A stretch of 64,000 nt of DNA from assembly GCF_932294415.1 (NCBI RefSeq), contig NC_065544.1:22047351-22111350 (forward strand), written 5' to 3'. This DNA is from Quercus robur (lineage: Eukaryota; Streptophyta; Magnoliopsida; Fagales; Fagaceae). Position 1 is the stretch's first letter. Each line of letters begins with the position of its first letter. The position numbers and the translations under genes are program-made. Under the pieces are notes generated by a model that worked only from the letters and a program-made list of their open reading frames with translations, was not told the origin of the DNA and searched no databases. This document shows positions 44,524-55,799 of the stretch, piece by piece.

Positions 44524-44535
44524 TGGTATCAAAGC
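44524..44535 (+). other. Primer-binding site of B2
   Basis: TGGTATCAAAGC stands two bases after the LTR end CTCTCA; one G-to-A change from the consensus. Confidence 0.85.
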
Positions 44536-44594
44536 GAGTTAGCTCTTGTTTTTAGGTATCTTTACCTAGAGTTGATCCTTGACCCCTTTCTGTC

Positions 44595-46438
44595 ATGGAA
44601 CATGATCACTCTCTTGTGATCCCGCCACACTTTGATGGAAATAACTATGCTTACTAGAAGGTTAGGATGAAAGCCTTCTTGAAATCCATTGATGAGAGAG
44701 TGTGGCTCTTTATTGATAATGGTTGGGAAAGACTAACCATTGCTATTGGTGAATGGACTACTACCCAAAAGGAAGTAGCAAGCTTTAACAGTAAGGCTAT
44801 GAATGCGATATTCAATGCTGTTTCCATGGAAGAGTTTAAGAGAATCTCAAATGTGGAGATTTCTTACACTGCATGGAACATCTTGCAAACAGTGCATGAA
44901 GGCACTAAGACAGTAAATATCAATAAACTTCAATAGTTAACATCTAGATTTGAAAATATTAGAATGCCGAATGATGAGTCTTTTGATGAATGCTATGCTA
45001 AATTGAATGATATTGTTAATTCTGCTTTTAATCTGGATGAAGTTTAAGATCAACCTAAAATTGTTAGGAAAATTCTTAAATCTTTGACTGAGGAATTTAG
45101 ACCCAAAGTGACTACCATAACTAAAAGTAAAGATGTTGATTCTATCCCTGTAGATGAACTTGTAGGATCTCTTCAGTCCTATGAATCTAACTTGCCCCAA
45201 AGACTAATAAATCCAAATCTATGGCTTTAAAAACTGTTGATGATGTTGAAGATGGTGGATTTAATGATGACCTCTCATCTATTGAGATTGCTTATCTCAC
45301 CGAGAACTTTAGAAATTTTCTAAGAAATAATAATAGGAGGGCAAGAAATAGAAACACTGCTGATTCTAGGAATGTTAAGAAGAATAACACTGCTAAAAAC
45401 AATAATGCTAAAAAATCTAAAGATAGAGTAGGTCAATCTTCAAATAATTCTTTAGGACAACAGTGTTATGGTTGTCAAGGTTATGGTCATATGAAATCTG
45501 AGTGTTCAACTTTTTTGAAGTCAAAAGGTAAGACTATGGCTATTACTTTGAGTGATTATGAAGTTTTCGATCATGAGTTTAAAAGTGATCAAGAAGGAAA
45601 TTTCATGGCTTTCACTACTACTGCAGTAGTAAGTGAAATTAAGACTATTAATAAGAAACCTTTTGATGGGGAACTCTCTGAGAATGCAGATTTGCAGGAA
45701 GCTTGTAACAAGCTTTGCAAGATAGCAGCTAATGATGCTATAAGTGTTGAAATAGGTCTGAAAATGATAAATACTCTTGAACAAGAAAATAAGAATTTGC
45801 TGCTAAAGTTGTTTGATGCTAATGAACTCTTGAACTCTGTTAAGACTGAGAACATGTCGTTGCTTGAAAAAGTTAAAAGTTTAGAAATAGAATTATCAGT
45901 TGCTAAAGAACAAATAGATAGAACTTCTACCTCTAAACTAGATGAGATGTTGCATGTTCAAAAGTCTGTTTCTAATAAGACTGGTCTAGGGTTTGTTGAG
46001 AATGGATCTACAACCATAGTGAATCCTCCTAAATTTGTACCTGCTACATCATCTTCTGTTGTTTGTCAAACTCTTTCTAATGTTAAGGTTCAAAAAGTAG
46101 TACCTCCTGCTTCTAGAACAACTAGAGTGGATCTAAGTGAGTCAGAATCTAAAAAGTCAAATCAATCTGGAAGCAAGAAAAACCACAAACCTCAATGGTT
46201 TTGTTACTTTTGTGGTAGAGCTAGGTATACCAGACCAAATTGCTTTAAGCTGCAAGCTTTAAAACAATCTCCCAAACAAAAAGTGCATGTGCAAAAAGCA
46301 TAAGGTCCTATTGCACTTATTCATGAGTTGGTAAAGGTTCTTAACCTTTATACCAATGCTAGAGCTGAAATTAAGACAAATCCCAACTCCAAGTTTGCAT
46401 CTAAAAGAGTTTGGATGAAAAAGACTCAATCTCAGTAA
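44595..46438 (+). pseudogene. Degenerate gag of element B2
   Basis: From ATG 44595 (MEHDHSLVIPPHFDGNNYAY) to the TAA after KTQSQ. Lesions: TAG for Trp near 44656, TAG near 44934, TAA near 45047, a frameshift near 45190 and TAA near 46301. The stretch 45221-46303 is open for 360 codons, with knuckle CYGCQGYGHMKSEC, a coiled-coil-like region and knuckle CYFCGRARYTRPNC. Spacing and order match B1, C and F. Confidence 0.87.
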
Positions 46439-47226
46439 GTCTATCTATCACGGTCCTTATGTTAATTCTTTCTATCTTTTGTGACCAAAACTGTTTTTAT
46501 TTAGAAATGCATTTGCATAACATTGATACATTGCATTCTAGGCTTGTTTTGATTTATGTTTTTCAGTTTTTTTTTTTAAAAAAATTATTTGTATTATACA
46601 TCTTCAAATGTGTAATTGAGGTTGGCCTATGAAATTTACATTTCATGACTGTGTACCTTGTTTAACTTTGATGAGCTTTATTTTTCTGCACTTTGCTAGG
46701 TTATGCTATGTAGTGCTTATATTGTGTGAGCTGTTTATGGATTTTAATCACCTGCTCTTGATTTTGAAGTCTCATTCTTTTGATTGTAAGAACTAAAAAA
46801 TTCTAGGAGAAAGACATAAATAATCATCTCATCACTGTTACTTGCCAATCATGAACACTTGTGTGCAAATCATAAAAGCCATGCTCGGTAAGGTGTAGCA
46901 CTTGCACAGCAAAATTCTAAAGGTGTTATTGTACATTAGTTAAAAGAAGCAAAATAAAAAATAAAAAATAAAAAACAAAACAAAAAGAAAAATATGTTCC
47001 AAAATAAATATTAAAAAAATTGCATGGTTGCAAGCATGTTTTTTAGGAGATGTAGGAGTTATATGATGTAACTCTTTAGGTGATAGTCAATTTCAAACTT
47101 ATGTGATGGATAATGTAGAAAGTGTATTTATTCTCTATTTGCATGTCACCATGTGAGTATCTCATGCACTTGCTAGTTGCACACACCACAAGCAAATCTT
47201 TGTTAAACACTGTACATGTAATTGAG
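46439..47226 (+). other. Non-coding region between gag and 3' LTR of B2
   Basis: Matches 13266-15177 of B1 minus its nested LTR. It has a T-run near 46567-46578 and an A-rich stretch near 46945-46990, where B1 has its nested solo LTR. No gene. Confidence 0.7.
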
Positions 47227-48081
47227 TGTTAGGTTCTAAATATTTAATTCTAAATATTTAAGAATTAAATATTTAGAATCATTATTGTTTTGTGTTGGCA
47301 AATTGAGATCAAAACATGTCTAGTCTAGGCATTTAGACAATGCTCAAATAAGGGTGTTTCAAGTTTTTGAAGTCCAGATGTTTGCAGAAAAGAAAAGTGA
47401 GGTTCTACCTTTCTCGACCAATCGAAAATTAGGCTCAACAGATCAAAAATCACAGGCTCAATTTTTCTATAGATTTTTTAAACAGGCCTAATCCCGCAAT
47501 AACGTTTTGGGTTTCACTTAAACTTCTTCACATATAAAAGGGAAACCCTAGCCATGTTTTGGGAGAGTGATGAGACTTGTGTGTTACTTTTTGTGAGATC
47601 TGGGAGGTTATGTACCTTTTAACTACACAAGATTCTACCGGAGCTTAAACTACAATCAAGGATTGGTTGAACTAGTTGCTGCACCAAGATCAACAAGAAA
47701 GAATGATCTAAAACCTTTTAGTGGAGTCTCAAAGTCACAAGCAAGGGTGTGCTTGTGTTGCTGTAAATCCAAGAAAAGGAGTCTGTGGATTCGAAGCTTG
47801 CACATGGTCGTGTCAATAAGTTATTACATGAGGTAGCATTAGATTTAGGATTAAATCTTTTGTAAAAACTTCAATTCTCTTATAGTGGATTTGGTTTACA
47901 TTGAGGATAGCTAGGTCAAATTCTCCCCAGGTTTTTACCTTGAAACGGTTAGTTTCATTAGTTTTCCTGGGTAATCATATTAGTGTGTTATTTACTTTTC
48001 TGCATCATTGCATGATATGATTTATTTGTGTTTAAAATAGATCTGAAAATTTATCTAAGTAATCACTTGGTTAATCAATTA
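47227..48081 (+). repeat. 3' LTR of element B2, last bases missing
   Basis: Starts TGTTAGGTTCTAAATATTT with an extra internal repeat of TTCTAAATATTTAA near the start. TATA box ATATAAAAGGG is near 47531-47541. The last 30 or so bases are missing where element F begins. Confidence 0.85.
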
Positions 48082-49068
48082 TGATAGGCCAAGAATGTAT
48101 TGACCCCTTAGGTAAATTAACCAATTAATTAGCCAAGTGAATTAATTAAGTTAATTAACATGCAATATGCATGGTAGCACAAACAAATCACCAAATAACT
48201 AAATGCAACGGAAATTAAATTTGACAAGGGTGATTTGTTTACGAATGGGGAAAACCACTAAGGCAAAACCCCACCAGGTGAATTTTAGGTCACCACTTCC
48301 GAAAATCCACTATTATCAAAACAAGCAGTTACAAGTAAAGGAATCCTAGTACCTTATACCAACCTACAGTTAAATCCTTACCCCAATACACAATTAGACT
48401 TGTAATGTAGTGAGAATCTCTCCTTTCAATGCACAGCTCCAAGTACGTAACTCACCAATTGATGCAGAGATCCAAGTATGTGATCAACACACCAACTTGA
48501 GAAGGATATTGGCTACAAAGTTCTTCAGTTCATCCACACAATGAAGATCAAGAAGCTCCTTGGTTAAAAAACCATTGGCGTACAAACGTAGCAGCTTCTT
48601 CAAGAGAAAGATGAACTAGGGCAGATTGTCTCCGGTCACAATATGCATCAATAAAACCCTTTGCATCACCTTTAACGGCCCTTAAAATAATCATTATATA
48701 TGTCTAGGGTTGTGAGAAAAAAAACCCTACACAAATAGCTTGGATATGTGTGAAAAACAGATCTAGAAATCTGAATTTCGTAATTCTCGATAAATACAAC
48801 TATTGAGCTATCTGTCGAGCTTCACATATTAGATCTTGATAAATACATATCTCGAGATATCTATCAAGCTTTAATGAACTGCACTTCTTCACTTGATTGT
48901 TGGACAGATTTGCATGGATTCAAAACTTGAACTTGAACTTGAACTCTTATTTTTGAAGTATTAAACACATCCTAGATCTACCCAATTATAAGTAAAGTGC
49001 ATTTTGTCAAAGGATTTAGCCAATTCTATATGACATATGTTTTAACAAGTCCTACATATGTCCTAACA
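48082..49068 (-). repeat. 3' LTR of element F
   Basis: 987 bp; minus strand ends ATTCTTGGCCTATCA. TCGAG/CTCGA motifs cluster at 48785-48880. The internal side carries the purine tract and GGATTGCC stretch shared with E. Confidence 0.88.
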
Positions 49069-49640
49069 ATCTCCCTCTTTGGCAATCCATGACAAAACCA
49101 CAACAAACAAATGAAATATGAGAGAAGTCATAAATCACTCAACTCATAATCACTTGTTGAATACAATAAAATCTAATCCTAACACAAACTCTTGAAAATC
49201 TTTGTAAGAAGAGAGTTCATGGCATAATAGATTTTGACAACCTGTATTTTTAAAACACTTTAAAGAAAACTCATCAAGGCATCTTAGTATGAAACAAAAA
49301 TAAAAGATTGCATACAATAAATAAGAAACATGTGTATAAAGAGAGAAAAGAAACAACACATGGAGAGATAGGTGAAATGTGATAACAACATCATCAAATA
49401 TATATATATATATATATATATCTCAAGGATAAATACAATGTTTGCTATCACTAAGTGGTCACAAGATCGATGTACAAAAAGAAAGAAAAGAAAAGATACA
49501 AAAGTCCTCACTATATCCTTCATAAAAATGAAAATACTCCTCCTAACAAAAATGTCCTATCCTAACTCTCCCCCTAAGTACATGACTACTCTCATACCCA
49601 AAACTACTCCCCTTTTTTGTCATGAGTGACAAAGGACAAG

Positions 49641-50796
49641 TCATTGAGAAGTAGTCATCTCCTCATCACCGAAAGAGCTAGCATCCTCATCCTTATCATC
49701 ATCATCATCACTGGAGCCATCATCACCATCCTTATCCTCTAAAGCCTGTGGAGATGGAGAGGGAGAAGCAACAAAGCCACCAAGGCGAGCCTGACGTCGT
49801 GCAATACCACCCACACGGATGGCCACCAAACTCATCTCATCAGTGAAAGTGTCAAGGCGAGCATCCATGCATTGAAGCTGTGCCGTGATCGCCTCAAGCG
49901 TCACACCACCCACAGAAGAAGAAGAAGGAGCGGAGGTGGATGGAACAGAATGGGCTAAAGAAGTCGCCGTCTCGGTCCGTGGCTGCTTTGGTAGAAGCTT
50001 AGCCTTGCTCCATCTAACGGACACCACACTGATGGCACCCATAACGATGAAGTGAGCAGACTCGGGATAGGAGACAGAGGAGTGGCAAATGATCCTTGTG
50101 ATAGCAAAAGGAAAAAATAGCTTATCATGGGTTGCCGTATCCATATAGACATCTATAAGGGAGAGTATCAAGTGAGAGGGAAAGTCAATAGTGAGGTCCT
50201 CGATGAGGGACAACAAAAAGCGAGCACGAGGCTCAGTAATAGAATTATAATGAGACAAGGGATGTAGAACAAATGTCATCAACATATTCAGGAACCTCAA
50301 ACCTTTTGCAAAGCCCAAGCATGAGGTGTTTTGACGGTCACCCCATGATGAAGGTGTCTCATAAAAGAGAGACGAATTCATCTTTGGACACAGTCCATAG
50401 ACAAGGACATCCGGGGTAATCAGGATGTGATTCCCTCAGAACATGTAGCACATTAGAGATAAGCTCTAGAGTGACTACTATATAAGGACCTCGAACAGAA
50501 GTGATGAAACGAGGTATAGAATAATCAAAACCATGCATATTGGAGGGACAACTCACGGGTATCTCATAAAGAGATTCCCAACCCCACCTATATATGACAG
50601 CCGCAAGAGTAGTATCGAAGAAGTTCAATAGGATAACATGGTGTTCCGAATGAATGCCACATTTGGAGAAGTTCTTTGAAAAGTTTTGACGGGCTTTATC
50701 ATCACGGAACCTGATAGAGAGAGGAGTGGAATTAGACGATGATGCTCCAGAATGAAGAGGGTTCTGGGACAGAGTAGTTTTGCACTTGGGTGCCAT
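49641..50796 (-). pseudogene. Second ORF of element F
   Basis: ATG 50796 opens MAPKCKTTLSQNPLHSGASS. The frame is open to about 50359, then a 1-base shift near 50370 moves it to a second open frame of 246 codons ending at 49641. Conserved blocks with E: RWGWESLYEIPVSCP, SNMHGFDYS, DYPGCPCLW, WGDRQNTSC and TEPRARFLLSLIEDLTIDFP. The C-terminus is strongly acidic (DGDDGSSDDDDDKDEDASS). It is the best-preserved ORF2 here, with one frameshift. No known catalytic motif. The (GA)n at 50810-50839 lies just upstream of its start. Confidence 0.78.
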
Positions 50797-50806
50797 GCAC
50801 ATACTA

Positions 50807-50843
<37 letters not shown>

Positions 50844-51360
50844 GAAAAGCACCAATCAACATATAGTACCAAAAGGAAGGAAATAAAAGGTACGCATGCA
50901 TGAATAATGCATGATCATGTGATATGCAACAAAAATATCATCATGGGCTCAGCCCAATCCAAACCTACCAGCACACAAGGTTCCAACAAAGAAACACATA
51001 TCGAAATGCATGAAACATTGTTAAAAATGCAAATGAAATGCAATGCATGTGCATATAACATCATTTAAGCAAAACCCAACTCAAATTTTTTTCAAATAAC
51101 TCATAAATTTTCAAAAACCCTAAAAAAATTTCAAAACCCAAAAACCTAGGTCTAAATGTATGAAATGCATGAAGAAAGATAGAAAACAAGATCATACCAA
51201 TGAAGAAAAGATCACTTTAAGTCGAAATCCAAGTGGGTTTGAGGTTTAGAGAGAAAATAGAGTGTTTGGGAGAGAAGAGGGAGGTTTTCTATCGAGAGAG
51301 ATCGAGGAGAAGTGAAACAGATTTTGAGTTGGACCTATATATAGAAAACGCATCTCAATG

Positions 51361-51660
51361 GATCTAGGATCTGTCGAGCACTAATTCTTAACAAATGAAT
51401 CTATCGAGGTACTGTCGAGAATCTGTCGATGGCAAAAATGCCTCGATAGATCGAAAAGCTATTGACAATCTATCAAGAAAACAGAAATTTTCTCGATGGA
51501 TCGAGAATCTGTCAAGAAGCTATCAAGAAAAATTCTAGAAAACTTCGATGGATAGAAGATGTGATAAGATCTGTCGAGAAAACACAGTCCAAAGGTCTTG
51601 ATAGATAGCTATCTGTCGAGATCTATTGAGAAGTTGTCAAGCTTGATAAAAACAGTTTTT
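51361..51660. repeat. TCGA-motif cluster upstream of ORF2 in element F
   Basis: More than a dozen CTGTCGAG, CTCGATAGATCGA and CTATCGAG-like motifs in 300 bases, about 570 bp upstream of ORF2. A TATATATAG box follows on the minus strand, echoing the LTR order of cluster then TATA. Confidence 0.75.
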
Positions 51661-51781
51661 CAAAGAGGAGAAAAACACAGAAATGAATGCAATCAAGCAA
51701 GCTACTCAACCAAAGATCCAATCAACATTTTAAGTTCTTAAAAACATCTATCAACAAGAAAAATGTAAAGCATTTAGGATC

Positions 51782-51784
<3 letters not shown>

Positions 51785-51824
<40 letters not shown>
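51785..51824. repeat. (CA)n microsatellite
   Basis: About 20 AC dinucleotides without interruption, in the spacer of element F. Confidence 0.97.
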
Positions 51825-51829
<5 letters not shown>

Positions 51830-52760
51830 AAGTCTAACTAATTTTATATTTCAAAAACAAGTCAAAATAGTTTAGTGAGCATACATTAATACATGTATTC
51901 CTTGTGATGGCCAAATCACATTGTACCTGCACATGTATCAAAAGTAGCAAATAATTTTGTGTGTTATGTACGAAAAACATTGCAAGATTGCATAAATGTC
52001 TACATGTTATGACGATTTGAGATATGAGAAAATCAATTTAACTCACACACAATCATAATTGCTTGATGGGGACTATCATCTTTGAGGTACATTCTATAAC
52101 TCTCACATCTCCTAGAAACACACTTGTAACCATATTTAAAAGCATTTTGATTCTTTTTGCTTTTGATTTTTCTTTGCATATTTTTTCTTTTGAGCATATC
52201 ATGCATAGGCATATAAGAGAGAGAGAGAGAGAGAAGCAATACCTAATTATGTTAAGCCAAAAACATCACAATTTTGCTATGCCAAAGCACACAGATGTTA
52301 TACATGATTGGCGGGTTTTTGTGGTGAGATGGTTATTTATGCTTTTTTCTTAGGATTTTTTTTGTCCTTCCTGTCAAAAAGAGTGATATGAGTATTAAGT
52401 ACTAGAGATTACTTAATCGTACTCATCACAGACACGAGCCACAAGGCTCATTTGCTTAGTTGTGCATTAAGATGTTCATCTAAGCTACAAAAGATACAAA
52501 GTTTAGAAAACTTTACTACAATGGCCATCCAAGGTACACAAGTACCAATGTACACAAAACACACACTGTTTTTGTATTTTCCTGATTTTTCTTTTTCTTT
52601 TTTTATAAAAAAACAAAATAAAGCAAAAACTGAAAATAAACAAACAAAAACATGTTAAACAAAACATAGTATAAAACTAGATTGACTCAAAACAAGAAAG
52701 AAAAACTCACAAATAATGCATAAACAAAAAGAGGGAGAGAGAGAAAAAGTGACTAAATCA

Positions 52761-54651
52761 CTATGAGCCTTTTTCCTTCCACACCTTGAAAGAACCTTTC
52801 CTTTGAGCGAACCTGTGATTCGGTGGTGAGGGGGAAGAATTGAAACCATTCAAGTTCGAAAGGAACATGAGGGCCTTAAGAAGATCTCCAAGAGGAGCAA
52901 AAGAGGATAGAAACTGAATCTGGTTTCCAGATGAGATCATACTATTGCTTTGTTGAGTGGCTAACCACTTATAGCAATTAGGTCGAGTATGTCCTGAAGC
53001 TCCACAATGATGACAGAGATGCTGCTTCTTCTGTTTAGACTTTTGATTACTTCCCTTCTTAGTCCTAGGGTTTCTAGTCTCTTTCTTATCAAGTTTAGGG
53101 GATGCTCCTAAGATAAATTTACCCTTATCTATGTTCTCACTAGCTAAAACAATTTTAACATCATTTTTCTCAGAATTAACATTATTAGCAGGTAAAACAA
53201 ACACAGTAGTACTAGAATAAGCAATATTATGAGAAGTGAAATCATACCCTAAACCGGTTCTATCAGAAACAGATTTCTGAAAGCTAAGCATCTTATCAAG
53301 CTTTGCACTGGAAGTCCTCTCCAATTGAGCTCTGACTTGAAACAGCTCAGCTTCAAGCTTCTTGGTCTTTTTAGCTAAAAAATTGTTCTTGAACCGCAGT
53401 GCTCCAATGGTCTAATTAGTTTCGTCAAACTTTGTGGAAAGCTCTTCTTGATCAAGTTCCACATCACTCAGCTCCTTGGTGGTGAGCCTATATAGTTTCT
53501 CATGCTTCTCAGAAATTTTGTACAATTTTTCATAGGCTGTATGGATGTCATCTTGATCGTCCATTTTCTCAAACTTAGAGTCCACCAAGTCATCTTCATC
53601 ATTTACTATTTCTGAACCCCCATCAATAGGATCAACTGTAGCTGTGAAAGCATTCAAGATTCCCTCATCATCTGAATCATCCTCAGGCTCGGTGTCACTC
53701 AAGGTAGCAGCAAGGGCCTTGCTTTTCCCAATAGTCTTAAGATAAGTTGGATATTCTTGTTTCATATGTCCAAAACCTTGACATCTGAAACATTTTGGTC
53801 TGGAGGGAACAGTGTATTGACCACCATCCCTAGCATCCTTCTTCCCTCTATCTTGGCTCTTGAACTGTGAAGAACTGGATTGCTTATGGTCTTTGTTGAA
53901 TGCTTTCGCATTGGCATTCTTCATGAACTTTTTGAACTACCTTGTGGTATAGGATTTCATCTTAGAATCTTCATCATTAGAAGACTCATCAATATCACTG
54001 CTTTTGGCTTTCAAAGCCATGCTTTTGCTCTTGCTTGATTTCCCTATCCTAGACAAACCTAATTCATAGGTTTGCAAGTTGCCAACCAACTCTGTCAAAG
54101 GAATTTAATCAATGTCCTTTGATTCCTCAATGGTGGTGATCTTAGCATGGAATCTCTCTGAAAGAGATCAGAGCACTTTTCTAACAATCTTGAGTTCTGG
54201 AATGGTTTCTCCAAGATTAAATGCAGAGTTCACTATGTCCTTCAGCTTGGCATAGAACTCATTAAATGATTCATCCTCCTCCATCTTAATCTCTTCAATG
54301 TTCGTGGTAAGCCTTTGAAGTTTTGAATCCTTGACAGTCTTAGTTCCTTCATAAGTTTTCTGAAGGATGATCCATGCTTCCTTGGCAGTTTCAATGGAGG
54401 ATATCTTCTTGAACTCCTCATTTGTGACCGCATTGAATAAAGCATTCAATGCTCTGTTGTTGAAGTTTTCTGCTTTGATCTTAGCATCATCCTAATCAGT
54501 CAGCTTCCTTTGGCTTGGTCCAGCCTATCTCCACAACTTGCCACACTTTCTTATCTAATGACTGCAAGAAAGCTCTCATGTGTACTTTTTAGTATGCTTA
54601 GTTAGTGCCATCAAATAAAGAAGGTATAATAAGAGACTATCCTCTATCCAT
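52761..54651 (-). pseudogene. Degenerate gag of element F
   Basis: From ATG 54651 (MDRG then a stop) to TAG 52761. Open segments are 54168-54449, 53412-53924 and 52761-53324. The core (NALFNAVTNEEFKKISSIE) is UBN2-like. The first knuckle reads CFRCQGFGHMKQEY, with the final Cys changed to Tyr. An acidic stretch and coiled-coil-like segment follow, then a complete second knuckle CHHCGASGHTRPNC. Several stops and at least two frameshifts are present (near 53930-54170 and 53330-53410). Confidence 0.83.
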
Positions 54652-54722
54652 GACAAACAGGGGTCAATGGATCACACAGCAAAGATTAACCCTAATCAGA
54701 GTGTACCTGCTCAAATACCACT

Positions 54723-55668
54723 TGATATGTCAAGAATGTATTAACCCCTTAGGTAAATTAACTAATTAATTAGCCAAGTTAATTAATTAAGTTAATTAAC
54801 ATGCAATAGGCATGATAACACAAAAAAATCACCAAATAACTAAATGCAGCGAAAATTAAATTTGACATGGGTGATTTGTTTACGAATGGGGAAAACTACC
54901 GAAGCAAAACCCCACCGGGGGAATTTAAGGACACCACTCCTGAGAATCCACTATTATCAAAACAAGCGATTACAAGTAAAGGAATCCTAGTACCTTATAC
55001 CAACCTACAGTTAAACCCTTACCCCAATACACAATTGGACTTGTAATGTAGTGACAATCTCTCATTTCAATGCACGACACCAAGTACATGACTAACCAAT
55101 CGATGTACGGATCCAAGTACATGACTAACACACCAATTTGAAAAGGATGTTGGCTGCAAATTTCTTCAGTTTATCCGTATGATGAAGATCAAGAACCTCC
55201 TTTGTTACAAAACCCTTGGCATACAAATGCAGCAGCTTCTTCAAGAGAAATATGAATTAGGGTAGATTGTCTCCGGTCACAATATGCATCAATAACCCTT
55301 TGCATCACCTTTGATGGCCCTTAAAATAATCCTTATATATGTCTAGGGTTGTGAGAAAAGAAACCCTACACAAATCCGAATTTCATAATTCTTGATAGAT
55401 ATAGCTGTCAAGCTATCTATCGAGCTTCACATATTAAATCTCGATAGATACATCTGTCAAGATATCTGTCGAGTTTTAATGAACAGCACTTCTTCACTTG
55501 ATTCTTGGACAGATTTGCATGGCTTCAAAACTTGAACTTGAACTCTTATTCCTTGAAGTATTAAACACATCCTAGATCTACCCAATTACAAGTAAAGTGT
55601 GTTTTGTCAAAAGATTTAGCCAATTCTATATGATATATGTTCTAACAACTCCTACATATGTCCTAACA
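54723..55668 (-). repeat. 5' LTR of element F
   Basis: 946 bp; minus strand starts TGTTAGGACATATGTAGG and ends ACATTCTTGACATATCA. The primer site is at 54709-54720, two bases away. The outer edge lies 131 bp upstream of the peroxidase start codon, pointing away from that gene. Confidence 0.88.
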
Positions 55669-55799
55669 ATTATTAAAATAAATTTTTCCTTCCTATAATG
55701 AACTATTTACTAAGAGAAAATGAACACTACCACTATTATTTAAGGATGCAATGTGTGTGTTAGCAAGGTAGTGGAGAAAAGGAAGAAACAAAGAGAGAG
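55669..55799 (+). promoter_or_regulatory. Remaining upstream sequence of the peroxidase gene
   Basis: Only 131 bp separate element F from the ATG. It is AT-rich with a possible leader (GGAGAAAAGGAAGAAACAAAG) and a weak ATTATTTAAGG box near 55734-55744. The rest of the promoter appears displaced or lost. Confidence 0.45.

Larger units (their letters stand above)
42565..48081 (+). mobile_element. Non-autonomous gag-only LTR element B2 (both outer ends cut)
   Basis: The counterpart of B1: truncated 5' LTR with two nested LTR insertions (42565-44521), spacer AT, primer site, degenerate gag (44595-46438), short non-coding stretch, 3' LTR (47227-48081) cut by element F. Like B1 it lacks ORF2 and joins the 3' LTR directly after GTACATGTAATTGAG. 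Similarity to B1 is about 93% by eye. It lies in the same order and orientation relative to the carrier duplicate, so it may be part of the duplication. Confidence 0.83.
50797..52760 (-). other. Non-coding spacer between gag and ORF2 of element F
   Basis: AT-rich, no gene. It holds (GA)n at 50810-50839, TATATATAG at about 51333-51343, the TCGA-motif cluster at 51361-51660, (CA)n at 51785-51824 and (GA)n near 52218-52234. Short ORFs are not supported. Confidence 0.7.
48082..55668 (-). mobile_element. Non-autonomous gag/ORF2 LTR element F
   Basis: A 7,587-bp reverse-oriented element. On the minus strand: 5' LTR (54723-55668), spacer, primer site (TGGTATTTGAGC, two changes from consensus), gag (54651-52761), 2-kb spacer, ORF2 (50796-49641), purine tract (49069-49082), 3' LTR (48082-49068). 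No pol domains. A matching target duplication is not found (AATTA left, ATTAT right), and the right flank does not continue the B2 LTR. A rearrangement therefore followed insertion. It is the longest gag and ORF2 carrier in the E/F subfamily. Confidence 0.9.

Noticed and set aside
2090..54720. TGGTATCAGAGC sites as tRNA gene fragments
   Set aside because: Each lies at or two bases from an LTR end, so they are primer-binding sites; no cloverleaf surrounds them.
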